Positions 27,650 through 38,476 of a stretch of 64,000 nucleotides of DNA are shown here, piece after piece (the stretch's first letter is position 1; every line of letters starts with the position of its first letter). The DNA comes from Pirellula staleyi DSM 6068 (lineage in GTDB: Bacteria; Planctomycetota; Planctomycetia; Pirellulales; Pirellulaceae): positions 1,612,001-1,676,000 of the forward strand of contig NC_013720.1 of NCBI RefSeq assembly GCF_000025185.1, in the 5' to 3' direction. A program made the translations under genes and the position numbers. The notes under the pieces were generated by a model, which saw only the letters and a list, made by a program, of their open reading frames with translations, was not told the DNA's origin and did no database searches.

Positions 27650-28039
27650 ATGATCGATCCGCGCGAAGAAGAGATTTATCAAGATCATGTGATGGATCAC
27701 TACGAAGATCCGTACCACCATGGTCACTGCATCGACGCCACGCACATGCACGAGGATGACAATCCCCTCTGCGGCGACGTGATTCATGTCGAGCTGAAGA
27801 TCGACGAAAACCAGAAGGTGAAGGAAGCCTGGTTCAGTGGCGATGGCTGCTGTATCAGTCAAGCCTCGGCCTCGATGCTGATGGAGAAGATCGAGGGGCT
27901 CTCGGTCGACGAAGTCAAAGCGATGTCGGCCAATCAGATGCTCGAACTGTTCGGCGCGCGGCTCACTCCGAATCGTCAGAAGTGTTGCTTGCTCTCGTGG
28001 CGCGTGGTTCAGCAAGCGGTCCATTCCCCCTTGAAGTAA
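27650..28039 (+). CDS. sufU: SUF iron-sulfur scaffold/sulfur-transfer protein SufU
   Basis: 129 residues from ATG 27650, which follows an AGTGAGG ribosome-binding site. The NifU/SufU fold is shown by conserved cysteines at 41 (NPLCGD), 67-68 (GDGCCISQAS) and 111-112 (RQKCCLLSWR), the set that binds zinc and receives sulfur from the cysteine desulfurase. It acts with SufS, encoded 59 bases downstream on the same strand. The length is slightly shorter than the Bacillus protein (~147). Other suf genes (sufB, C, D) are not in the window. Confidence 0.93.
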   Translation: MIDPREEEIYQDHVMDHYEDPYHHGHCIDATHMHEDDNPLCGDVIHVELKIDENQKVKEAWFSGDGCCISQASASMLMEKIEGLSVDEVKAMSANQMLELFGARLTPNRQKCCLLSWRVVQQAVHSPLK

Positions 28040-28098
28040 TCCGTCGACCAGTGATGATGCGAGCAGCAATGTCGGGCTAACGAAGAAAAGTTCCAATC

Positions 28099-29367
28099 AT
28101 GGCTACTGCCACCGAAACACCAATCGACGCTGAAAAAATTCGTCGCGACTTTCCGATCCTCGAAACGATCATCCATGGCGATAAGCGGCTCGTCTATCTC
28201 GACAACGCAGCCACCACGCAGCGCCCCCAAGCGGTGATTCAGGCCGTTGTCGACGCTTACGAAAAACATTACGCCAACGTCCATCGTGGGATTCACTGGC
28301 TGAGCGAGCAAAGCACCAACCTGTACGAAGAAGCGCGCGTTCGCGTGCAGCAGTTCCTCGGCGCTAGCTCCCCGCACGAGATTATCTTCACCACCGGCGC
28401 TACCGCCTCGATTAACCTCGTGGCCCGCTCGTGGGGCGATGTGAACGTGAAAGCGGGGGATGAAATTCTCCTCACCGAGATGGAGCATCACTCGAACATC
28501 GTGCCGTGGCAACAACTGGCCGAGCGGACCGGGGCCACCATCAAGTGGATTCCGATCACTGAAACGATGCAGCTCGATCTTGCGAGCCTCGAGCATTTGC
28601 TCTCATCGCGCACGAAGCTTGTCGCCATCACAGCCGTTTCGAATGTGCTGGGGACTATCAACCCGGTCGCCGAAATCGTAAAGCGGGCGCATGCCTACGG
28701 CGCTATCGTGCTGGTCGATGCGGCCCAAAGCGCCCCGCACGAAGCGACCGATGTGCAGCAGTGGAATGCCGATTTCGTCGCCTTCAGTGGCCACAAAATG
28801 ATGGGCCCTTCGGGGGTTGGCATTCTCTATGGCCGCGAGTCGCTCCTCGAAGCGATGCCGCCGTTTATGGGTGGTGGCAGCATGATTCGCCGCGTCACGC
28901 TCGAAGGTTTCGAGCCTGCCGATTTGCCCGATAAATTCGAAGCGGGAACGCCGCCGATTGTCCCTGCCCTGGGTCTGCGGGCCGCAATCGATTATCTCGA
29001 GCAGGTCGGGCTCAGTCGTGTGGCGGCACACGAAAGGGTCCTGACGCGCTATGCTCACCAGCGGATGTCGCAGCTCGATAGCGTGACGCTGATTGGGAGC
29101 GATCCCGAGATCAAATCGGGGATCGTCACGTTCGTGATGAACGATGTGCATGCCCACGACGTCGCTTCGCGGCTCGACAGCGTTGGGGTTGCGATTCGGG
29201 CTGGTCATCACTGCGCGATGCCGCTGCATAAGAAACTCGGTCTGGTGGCGACCAATCGGGCCAGCTTCTATCTCTACAACACGCTCGAAGAGGTCGACGC
29301 GCTTGTGGCCGGTTTGGCCCAAATTCACGAGTGGCGGGCGACCCATCGGGGGCGTCGCCGCACGTAG
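28099..29367 (+). CDS. sufS: cysteine desulfurase SufS
   Basis: A 422-residue PLP enzyme that removes sulfur from cysteine to build Fe-S clusters, partner of SufU. Motifs: LVYLDNAATTQRP near the N-terminus, EIIFTTGATASINLVA, EMEHHSNIVPWQ, the PLP-linked Lys in FSGHKMMGPSGVG (~233), and the active-site Cys in IRAGHHCAMPLH (~371). This is the class II (SufS/CsdA) type. The C-terminus has a short Arg-rich tail (HRGRRRT). Start ATG 28099 follows a GAAGAAAAG-like ribosome-binding site. The long opposite-strand frame across it is a shadow. Confidence 0.97.
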   Translation: MATATETPIDAEKIRRDFPILETIIHGDKRLVYLDNAATTQRPQAVIQAVVDAYEKHYANVHRGIHWLSEQSTNLYEEARVRVQQFLGASSPHEIIFTTGATASINLVARSWGDVNVKAGDEILLTEMEHHSNIVPWQQLAERTGATIKWIPITETMQLDLASLEHLLSSRTKLVAITAVSNVLGTINPVAEIVKRAHAYGAIVLVDAAQSAPHEATDVQQWNADFVAFSGHKMMGPSGVGILYGRESLLEAMPPFMGGGSMIRRVTLEGFEPADLPDKFEAGTPPIVPALGLRAAIDYLEQVGLSRVAAHERVLTRYAHQRMSQLDSVTLIGSDPEIKSGIVTFVMNDVHAHDVASRLDSVGVAIRAGHHCAMPLHKKLGLVATNRASFYLYNTLEEVDALVAGLAQIHEWRATHRGRRRT

Positions 29368-29683
29368 GAAATCAGCCGACAGCTCTCTCGCAGAAAATGC
29401 AGGGGGCTTGCTAGCGGACTTCTCTCTAGGGCGAACGTTTTTTCTGTGCGCGGTCCAAGGCTCGGCGCTCGGCGGCGAATAGCCTCCCGGCGATTGTGGC
29501 GACGCTGCCCCTCGGCGCTGCGATCCTTCGAGCGAAAAAAGTTGCAACGGCGCGAGACTATGCGACAATCGGTCGCGCCCGATTCCGAGTCGCACTATCG
29601 CCTCGAGTAGCAGCGCTATCCTAACTTCTGGGGGCATGACCCCTCGCAACGGTCGATGGCACCTAGCAAGGCTCTTCTCGCGC

Positions 29684-29980
29684 ATGATCATTCCACGCTT
29701 TTCGATTCGCAATCTGCTGATCATCACTGCTTTGGCGGGCTGCTTCTCGCTGGTCGTGTCGCAGGCGGTGCAGGGAGCCGATTGGGCCATCGGATTTAGT
29801 ATCGCGGCCCTCTCGCTCGTCGTGCTTGCGCTGCTGTTTGCCATCACCTTTGTGATGGCGATGGTGTTTCACGGCGGAACGCGAGCGATCGAAGAATTCC
29901 TCGCGCCTCCCAAGGGTAGTTCCCCTTTCGCTAGTTCGGGGCCTCCTCCGCAGCAGCTTCCACCTTCGGAGCCGGTATGA
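29684..29980 (+). CDS. small planctomycete-type membrane protein
   Basis: About 98 residues from ATG 29684 (ATG 29636 would add 16). It begins MIIPRFSIRNLLIITALAG, a motif seen before the first helix of many short planctomycete membrane proteins. Two hydrophobic helices follow (~9-26 and ~35-65), then a proline-rich cytoplasmic-type tail. Its stop (29978-29980) overlaps the ATG of the next gene (29977) in the ATGA pattern. It heads the four-gene ABC transport operon; its role there is unknown. Confidence 0.65.
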   Translation: MIIPRFSIRNLLIITALAGCFSLVVSQAVQGADWAIGFSIAALSLVVLALLFAITFVMAMVFHGGTRAIEEFLAPPKGSSPFASSGPPPQQLPPSEPV

Positions 29981-32364
29981 ATTTCCACCTACGACAGCCG
30001 ACTTGGATGGCGCGCGGGGTGCAGGTCTTGGCGCTGCTCCTGACGCTACTCACCACGCTCTCTCCCCAGCAGGCCCAGGCCGATACTGGCGGCGTGCTGA
30101 CGTTGCCGGTTGTGGGAGTGAAGGCCAAAACTGGCATTCGCTTGTCGCTCGACAACCGAGGAGTCGATGCGACCGGCTATCGGCCGTACCGCATCAAACT
30201 GGCGACTCTCAACGGTTTGCCTCTGACCGAGGATCGACAGTTTCGTGTCGTCATCTCGCCGTCGTACTGGTCGGGTAACGGCACTGGGACGCAGGTCGAG
30301 CAGATCATCGAATTTCCGGAAGGGAGCCTCTTCGTCGAGCAGGAGGTCCTCGTTCCGCAAGTCTCGCTTGCTTATGCCGGTTCGATATCTACCTACGAAG
30401 ACGGCGCGAAATGCTCCGATCTTTCGCGCGACCATTTCAATTTTCCACGGACGAACAATTGGCACTGGACCGAGGCGACCCCTTCGGTGCTGGTGATCGA
30501 TAGCGATGTTCCACCGGCTAGCGTGCGCGAAACTTTGGTGATGCAGTTTCGCTCGAGCGGTCAGCGTGACGCTGATCGAACGTTCGAATTGCCCGATGTC
30601 CGGACACTCACGAACCTGACCCCCGATGTGAATGCGCGCTCGATCATCATCAACATCGACGAGAATCATCGAGCGAGCAAGCTCGAGCTGCTGGCGCAGA
30701 TGAGCGAGTCTTCCCGTGGACGATTCATTCCCCCTGCGGAAGTTTCCGAACGCTGGCTGGCCCTCTCGACCTACGATATGGCGATCATCTCGCTGCCAGA
30801 TCTGAAGATTCTCGAAGCGAAACATCCTGCAGCGTTTGTCGCCCTGCGGCAGTGGGTCTCCACAGGCTCGAATCTGCTGGTCTACGACGCCGGGGCTGAT
30901 TTCGACCAACTCCCTGAGCTCGAAAAAATGCTCAAGCTCCCTGCGATCTCCCAGCAGGAGCGCAAGGATGACGCGGAGGAATTTCCAGGCTGGCGAGAGC
31001 CCGATTCGGCGGGAAACATCCCTGAGAGTGAGCTCGTTAAGTTTCGCAATTCCTATACCCAGGGTGGAATGGCGATGCCAATTCCTGCTGGTGGGATGCC
31101 CGGCATGGCGACGCCAGGCCCAATGATCGTCCCTCCGCCCACGCAGGTGATTACCGCTTTGCAAAAGAAGTATGGAGATCCACCCTTCCTGCTTCGCGAG
31201 CACGGTTTGGGATCGATCGTGGTGCTCCGAAAAGCAGAGGCATTTCCCGGCGAAGAATCGCTGTGGATGTATTTGCTCGGCACGCTGGGCGATGATCAAA
31301 CGACCTGGGTTGGCCGGCAAGGGATGTCGCTACATCGCGAAAATGGAGACTACTGGAACTTCCTGATCGAGGGGGTCGGCAGCGCGCCGGTCATCTCCTT
31401 TGCACTCTTCATCAGCCTGTTTGCCATCATGATCGGACCGGTGAACTACTGGTTCTTGGGACAGATTAAACGGACCTACCTGCTGCTGATCACTGTGCCG
31501 CTGGGAGCCAGTGTCGTCACGCTACTCCTGTTCTGCTATGCCCTGGTGACGGATGGTATTGGGGTCCGCTCGCGCATTCGGAGCGTAACCGTCCTTTGTC
31601 CCGAGTCGGGTGAATTCTCGTCGTTCTCGCGGCATGCTTACTACGCGGCGATCGCGCCTTCGAAGGGACTCGTTTTTCCGAGCGATTCTGCCGTGTTTCC
31701 GCTCGTGAATTATCCGGTCGGGAACTTCTCGAGCGGCAGTGGAAGCTCGCAAGTGCTGCAAGGTGAAGTGCAGCAGTTGCGAGCGGGGTTTTTGCAGTCG
31801 CGAACCCTCGCGCAGTTCATGGTCACCCATGCTGGCAAGACCGAGTGCAAGCTAATCGCCAAGCGCGAGAAGTCGGGCAAGATGCTCGTCACCAATCAGC
31901 TGCAAACCGATTTGAGCGAACTGGTGGTGCGCGACAACGACGGGAATTTCTATTTCACGAAGACTCTCGCGGCTGGCGAATCCCAATCCATCGACAGCAT
32001 GGGGCCGACGCAAGTGCGTGGCGAGCTGGTGGTGATGGGCCGGACCCACGCGCCAATGTTTCCGAATGCGTTCTCGTCGAAACAGAACGAAAGTTTGCTG
32101 ACCTACCTCTTTCCCGATGCCATGTTCTTGGGACGAGGGCGAGTCAGCTGGTCGAATACCGACACGATGTATTCGAGGCCCCAGCAAGCGACCGGGATGC
32201 TCGAGCGGCGCATCAGCCGCGTGTATGAGCCGGTCGAGCAGGTGCTCAAGCCGGGCGAATTCTATGCCTTCGGCGACCGTCCACCGCTGGTTCCTTTGGG
32301 AGTCAGCTACGCCTATGAGCAGCAGGGGAGTCATTTCCTGACGGGCCGGTTTAGCGAGAAATAG
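29977..32364 (+). CDS. large membrane-anchored protein of the ABC-2 operon
   Basis: 795 residues with an N-terminal signal sequence (~15-36), a long extracytoplasmic domain, two to three membrane helices at ~470-535 (ISFALFISLFAIMIGPVNYW and LLLITVPLGASVVTLLLFC), and a second soluble domain. A Pro/Gly/Met-rich stretch (~365-390) separates two parts of the first domain. Residues ~210-320 read like a Rossmann-like domain of the GldG/DUF4350 kind (ALSTYDMAIISLPDLKIL, LRQWVSTGSNLLVYD). It is translationally coupled to the small upstream gene and precedes the ATPase by 86 bases. It may present or sense the exported substrate. Substrate unknown. Confidence 0.7.
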   Translation: MNFHLRQPTWMARGVQVLALLLTLLTTLSPQQAQADTGGVLTLPVVGVKAKTGIRLSLDNRGVDATGYRPYRIKLATLNGLPLTEDRQFRVVISPSYWSGNGTGTQVEQIIEFPEGSLFVEQEVLVPQVSLAYAGSISTYEDGAKCSDLSRDHFNFPRTNNWHWTEATPSVLVIDSDVPPASVRETLVMQFRSSGQRDADRTFELPDVRTLTNLTPDVNARSIIINIDENHRASKLELLAQMSESSRGRFIPPAEVSERWLALSTYDMAIISLPDLKILEAKHPAAFVALRQWVSTGSNLLVYDAGADFDQLPELEKMLKLPAISQQERKDDAEEFPGWREPDSAGNIPESELVKFRNSYTQGGMAMPIPAGGMPGMATPGPMIVPPPTQVITALQKKYGDPPFLLREHGLGSIVVLRKAEAFPGEESLWMYLLGTLGDDQTTWVGRQGMSLHRENGDYWNFLIEGVGSAPVISFALFISLFAIMIGPVNYWFLGQIKRTYLLLITVPLGASVVTLLLFCYALVTDGIGVRSRIRSVTVLCPESGEFSSFSRHAYYAAIAPSKGLVFPSDSAVFPLVNYPVGNFSSGSGSSQVLQGEVQQLRAGFLQSRTLAQFMVTHAGKTECKLIAKREKSGKMLVTNQLQTDLSELVVRDNDGNFYFTKTLAAGESQSIDSMGPTQVRGELVVMGRTHAPMFPNAFSSKQNESLLTYLFPDAMFLGRGRVSWSNTDTMYSRPQQATGMLERRISRVYEPVEQVLKPGEFYAFGDRPPLVPLGVSYAYEQQGSHFLTGRFSEK

Positions 32365-32450
32365 TCGGCTGTTGCCACGAGCATGTTGGCCGTCTCGAAA
32401 AAGTCCCGTCTCACGTTTCCTGGTTCCCATCGTCAAACGGAAAACGCGTT

Positions 32451-33395
32451 GTGATCAGTTCTCAGCCGATGATCGAGCTGCGTCGCTTGCACCGATTTTT
32501 TGGTGTCACGCGCGCGGTGAATGACATTTCGTTTGAAGTCGCGCGGGGCGAAGTGTTTGGCTATATCGGCCCTAACGGCGCCGGCAAAACCACCAGCATG
32601 CGAATCCTGGCGACACTCGAATTGCCCACCTACGGCGATGCGATGGTTGATGGATTTTCGTGCATCAACGATCCCGATCGGGTGCGCCGCCGTTTAGGTT
32701 TCATGCCCGACTATTTTGGAACTTATTCCGACGTCAACTGCTACGAATATCTCGATTTCTTTGCCCGCTCATATGGACTCATCGGCCGCGAGCGGCATCG
32801 AGCACTGCAGCGAACGATGGCCTTCACCGGGCTCGATATTCTGGCCGAAAAGCCGATTCGCGGGCTCTCCAAAGGGATGAAGCAGCGGCTCTGTTTGGGT
32901 CGCGCCATGATTCACGACCCAGCGGTGCTGATCCTCGACGAACCAGCCAACGGACTCGATCCTCGCGCCCGCATCGAGCTGCGCGAGATGATTCGTCAGC
33001 TGGCAGCCGACGGAAAGACGGTGCTGGTGAGTTCTCACATCCTCACCGAGCTCGCCGAAATGTGCGACCGCGTGGGGATTGTCGAGCGCGGTCAGCTGCT
33101 CGCCGTCGGGAGTGTCGAAGAGATCCAGAAACAGCAGCAGCCGCATCGCGAAGTGCGCATTCGGGTGCTGGAAGGGTCTGCCTTGGTCGCAAACTTCCTC
33201 GGCACTAAGCCCGACGTGAGTGCCATCCGCACCGTTGGTGAAGAGATCCGATTTTCCCATATTGGCGACCGTGCCTCGGAAGCACAGCTCCTGAAAGAGC
33301 TGGTGCTGGCTGGCTTTCAGGTCGCGGAATTTGTGAGTGAAGTGAAGAGCCTCGAAGATGTGTTCCTCGCAGTCACCAAGGGAGCGGTGCAATGA
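32451..33395 (+). CDS. ABC-2-type transporter ATP-binding protein
   Basis: A 314-residue ATPase from GTG 32451 (ATG 32469 is an alternative). Walker A GPNGAGKTT lies at 40-48, then the Q-loop region FMPDYFGTYSD with an unusual absence of a clear Gln, signature GLSKGMKQRL, Walker B AVLILDEPANGLD and the H-loop VSSHILTE. The C-terminal ~90 residues are the extension seen in CcmA/NatA-like subfamily members. It overlaps the next gene by 4 bases (ATGA), so ATPase and permease are co-translated and form one exporter. Inferred role: export or membrane remodelling rather than uptake, since no binding protein is present. Confidence 0.94.
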   Translation: MISSQPMIELRRLHRFFGVTRAVNDISFEVARGEVFGYIGPNGAGKTTSMRILATLELPTYGDAMVDGFSCINDPDRVRRRLGFMPDYFGTYSDVNCYEYLDFFARSYGLIGRERHRALQRTMAFTGLDILAEKPIRGLSKGMKQRLCLGRAMIHDPAVLILDEPANGLDPRARIELREMIRQLAADGKTVLVSSHILTELAEMCDRVGIVERGQLLAVGSVEEIQKQQQPHREVRIRVLEGSALVANFLGTKPDVSAIRTVGEEIRFSHIGDRASEAQLLKELVLAGFQVAEFVSEVKSLEDVFLAVTKGAVQ

Positions 33396-35080
33396 CATCA
33401 GCCGACTCATCGCTCACTCCCGATAACAGTCCTCCACCCGCTGCTACGGTTGCCGCCACTGTCGCCACCGCGATTGCGGCTGAAATCGCACCGAGCGAAG
33501 GGGCACCCACGTTTTGGGATAAGTTCGAAGCGCGACTCGACCTTTGGGGAGATCATCTCAATCCCATTCTTGTGAAGGAAGCACGCCAGGCGATGAAGAG
33601 TCGCCAGTTCATCGTCACCTTCTCGCTGCTGCTGATCTTCGGCTGGATCTGGACCATCCTGTTCGTCTCGTTTGGCGTTCCCTTCATCTTCTACAACCCG
33701 GCCGGTCCGGCGATGCTGATCGGATATTACCTGCTCCTGACAATTCCGCTGCTGATCGTCGTCCCCTATGCGGCGTTTCGCTCGCTGGCTGCCGAGCAGG
33801 AAGATGGAACCTACGAACTCTTGTCGATCACCACGCTGACGGCGCGGCAGATCGTGCTCGGCAAGCTGGGTAGCGCGCTACTGCAGATGATGGTCTATTA
33901 CTCGGCCTTGGCCCCCTGCATTGCTTTCACTTATTTGCTACGCGGCATCGACGTGCTGACGATCGGCATGCATCTGTTCTACACGTTCCTTGCCTCGCTC
34001 CTCTTGTCGGTGATTGGTCTGCTGCTGGCCACCATCACGCGCTCGCGGATGTGGCAAGTGCTGCTGAGTGTCGTGCTGGTGATGGCACTGCTGGTCATCA
34101 CGTTGGTCTGGAATATCGCGCTCCTATCGGCGCTTGGGGAGAGCGATTTTGTGCGGGTCTACGACCAACCTGAGTTTTGGATTTCGCTCGTCGCCGGGCT
34201 GATGTTCTACACGGCGTTCATCGTCCTGTTTTTGTTCATTGCAGCGGGGCAAATTACGTTTGCCAGCGAGAACCGCAGCACGCGGGTCCGCTGGGTATTG
34301 CTCGTTATTCAGATGCTCTGGATCGCCTGGTCGATCACCCTTTTTCTCTATGTCGACGAAGAGGAAGCACTGGTAGCCAGCGGCATCTTCGCTGGTTTGT
34401 TTTGGAGTTTCGCCGGGGCCATTTTATCGAGCGAAACAGCGGAGCTTTCTCCTCGAGCGCGGCGCGAATTGCCACAGAGCCTCGTGGGCCGTTTGTTCCT
34501 CACGTGGATGAATCCTGGTAGTGGGACCGGCTACATCATGACCAGCCTCGCGATCGCCAGTTACACCTTCACCATGGTCGCGGTCGGTCTGGTGCATGAC
34601 TCGATCATGTTCACTTCGTCGGGAACCGAATGGTGGAGCTTTCAGATTTGCATGGCGAGCTACGTCATCGGCTACTTGGGGGTAACGCGGCTGTTCGTCG
34701 CTTTCCTGCGCCGCTTCACACGCATTCCGATCTTGCCAGCCTTTTTGCTGCAAGTGGTGGGGCCGATCTTTGGCATTCTGATTCCCCTGATGCTGCAGGC
34801 GATGCTCACCTACACCACCAATCAGCAGTTCGACTACTCGATGCTGCAAATCACCAACTGGATGTGGACCTTGGTGGAAGTGGCCGATGGTGGCGCGTGG
34901 GGGATCAGTAACGTTGTCGTGACGCTCGCGTCGGTCGCCTCGGTCATCTTCCTGGCGAACTTGATACAGGCGTCGGGAGAAGTGCAGGTGGTCCGACTCG
35001 TCGCCCCAGAGCGCGTGCTGAGCGATGATGCGGCGCTGCTCCCCGCACCCAAAAAACCGAAGAGCCCGTGGGATGAATAG
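33392..35080 (+). CDS. ABC-2-type transporter permease
   Basis: 562 residues. After an Ala/Pro/Thr-rich cytoplasmic N-terminus (~1-50) comes NPILVKEARQAMKSRQF, a motif found before the first helix in related planctomycete permeases, then about 10-12 hydrophobic segments. The loop FRSLAAEQEDGTYELLSITT TLTARQI (split here) is the typical ABC-2 coupling element, with a Glu-x-x-x-Gly-Thr pattern. The start overlaps the ATPase stop. A hairpin lies just past the stop at 35087-35108. No substrate can be inferred. Confidence 0.9.
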   Translation: MTSADSSLTPDNSPPPAATVAATVATAIAAEIAPSEGAPTFWDKFEARLDLWGDHLNPILVKEARQAMKSRQFIVTFSLLLIFGWIWTILFVSFGVPFIFYNPAGPAMLIGYYLLLTIPLLIVVPYAAFRSLAAEQEDGTYELLSITTLTARQIVLGKLGSALLQMMVYYSALAPCIAFTYLLRGIDVLTIGMHLFYTFLASLLLSVIGLLLATITRSRMWQVLLSVVLVMALLVITLVWNIALLSALGESDFVRVYDQPEFWISLVAGLMFYTAFIVLFLFIAAGQITFASENRSTRVRWVLLVIQMLWIAWSITLFLYVDEEEALVASGIFAGLFWSFAGAILSSETAELSPRARRELPQSLVGRLFLTWMNPGSGTGYIMTSLAIASYTFTMVAVGLVHDSIMFTSSGTEWWSFQICMASYVIGYLGVTRLFVAFLRRFTRIPILPAFLLQVVGPIFGILIPLMLQAMLTYTTNQQFDYSMLQITNWMWTLVEVADGGAWGISNVVVTLASVASVIFLANLIQASGEVQVVRLVAPERVLSDDAALLPAPKKPKSPWDE

Positions 35081-35086
35081 TGGAAG

Positions 35087-35108
35087 GCACGGGATGCTTG
35101 TCCCGTGC
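35087..35108. terminator. hairpin between convergent genes
   Basis: GCACGGGA (35087-35094) pairs exactly with TCCCGTGC (35101-35108) around a 6-base loop, between the permease stop and the convergent esterase stop. No T-run is seen. It may end transcription from both sides, and it also resembles the REP-like hairpins near 10.4 kb in design. Confidence 0.5.
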
Positions 35109-35116
35109 GCATCGCG

Positions 35117-35974
35117 TTACGGCCGCTTCGCGCTCTGCTCGATGAATTCCAGCAGCGCCTTGCGGCCCGGATCGTCGCTCTCACTCATCCGCGCCGCGAC
35201 GCTGCCGTGATCACGATCGTTCACCACCAGTCCCACGACCTGCGTATTTCCTGCGGCCTCGATCGTCGAGACAAAAAAGGCATTCTCTTCAGCCCGCGAC
35301 GCCATGTCGCGATCGGCGTAGATCACGAGCATCGGCGGAGTCGATTTCCGCGCGTGATAGATCGGTGCCGCTTCATCGGCGATGACGTTGAACTTGGTTA
35401 GTCCCCGTTCGATCCGAATCTGATAATGGGTCATCATTTGCCCACTGACGGGGATGATGCCCGCGATGCTGTCGCTCGCGATGGCGTGTCGCTTCTGCAC
35501 ACTCTCGCTCAGTCCGACAATCGCTGCGAGATAACCACCCGCAGAATGACCACCGAGGTAGATGCGGCTCGGATCGCCACCCTGCTCGGCGATATGCTCG
35601 AGGGTCCAATGGAGCGAGGCAGCAGCATCATCGATATAGGCCGGATAGGTCGCCTTCGGGCTGAGACGATAGTTCACCGCGACCACGGCGATACCTGCTT
35701 CGGCCCACGAGGTAGCGAGTTTCGTGGTGAATGCTTCGTCTTTCGAGCCCGCCGTTAGCCCGCCCCCATGAAACCAGACGAGCGTCGCGAAATTCTTCTC
35801 GCCGGTGGGCAAGTAGAGATCGAGTTTGCAGCGCTCGGTTTCGTACGACGAGAGCGCATCGCCTAATTTGTAGGGGAGATCTTTGACGATCTTCACCTCA
35901 GCCGCGGCTGTGGAGATCGCAAAGATCAGTAGTGCGATGCTGCAGCAGGACGACCGTAGTGCTTGGTGAAACAT
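35117..35974 (-). CDS. secreted alpha/beta-hydrolase (esterase/lipase family)
   Basis: 285 residues with a signal peptide (~1-25). Oxyanion motif HGGG at 69-72, nucleophile Ser144 in GGHSAGG, likely acid Asp221 (VIYADRDM) and His256 (NDRDHGS) complete the triad. This is the BD-FAE/carboxylesterase-like type (hormone-sensitive lipase relatives), which often remove acyl groups from polysaccharides or peptides. Exported, probably to the periplasm. Start ATG 35974 chosen. It lies 58 bases downstream of acs on the same strand with a hairpin between. Confidence 0.9.
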   Translation of the reverse strand: MFHQALRSSCCSIALLIFAISTAAAEVKIVKDLPYKLGDALSSYETERCKLDLYLPTGEKNFATLVWFHGGGLTAGSKDEAFTTKLATSWAEAGIAVVAVNYRLSPKATYPAYIDDAAASLHWTLEHIAEQGGDPSRIYLGGHSAGGYLAAIVGLSESVQKRHAIASDSIAGIIPVSGQMMTHYQIRIERGLTKFNVIADEAAPIYHARKSTPPMLVIYADRDMASRAEENAFFVSTIEAAGNTQVVGLVVNDRDHGSVAARMSESDDPGRKALLEFIEQSAKRP

Positions 35975-36008
35975 GGCGTCGTCCCCAGGTTCTTGGTGTT
36001 GGGAGGCA

Positions 36009-36022
36009 GGCAGGAGCCTGCC
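36009..36022. repeat. short hairpin between acs and the esterase gene
   Basis: GGCAGG (36009-36014) pairs with CCTGCC (36017-36022) around 2 bases, within a GC-rich GGGAGGCAGGCAGG context. It may be a terminator for acs or a REP-like unit. Confidence 0.45.
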
Positions 36023-36032
36023 CTACGCTCTG

Positions 36033-37982
<1,950 letters not shown>

Positions 37983-38476
37983 CAGTCGCATCACCTTCCG
38001 ATAACAGGGTCGAGGTTCGACGAGCGAGCCGCTCACCAAGGGTGGCATCGCCGACGATCATTGCCGAGCGTGCGCGGGCGAAAATGGCGACGTCGTCGCG
38101 CAAGTTCACACGCTCCTCCAGAGGGCTGACCCTGATGCATCGAAAAGATCGCGCGAGGTCGGACTTGCGACCAGCCTGTCACGTTGTGGAAAAAGGTGAC
38201 CTGCGACCGATCGACTGGGAGAGTGCGCACGGATCTTGCCGGAGGAAGCTGGCGCGAAATGGCTCGAAAGCCGTTACGCCGGAACATTCGCCGCAAGACA
38301 AGCTAAGCAGTTTAAGATTGCGTGCCCAGGGTGTCAAACAGCCGAGTGCCCGAGAGCCCGCCCTAAGCGGGGCCTCACTGGCCCGCCTCTCGCCCCTTCT
38401 TACGATGTGACATCAATGCCCCGCTGAAGACCAGCCGCGAGGGGCAAAAGTGATCTCGGCAAGCAGCTTGCTGTAG
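37983..38476. other. intergenic region upstream of acs
   Basis: 494 bases between acs and the first sulfatase, both on the minus strand. Frames here are short or overlap in several phases and show no family motif. I see no convincing promoter, hairpin or RNA, although the acs promoter must lie here. Confidence 0.4.

Noticed and set aside
28603-29847. 414-codon minus-strand frame
   Set aside because: Antisense to sufS, which has all catalytic motifs.
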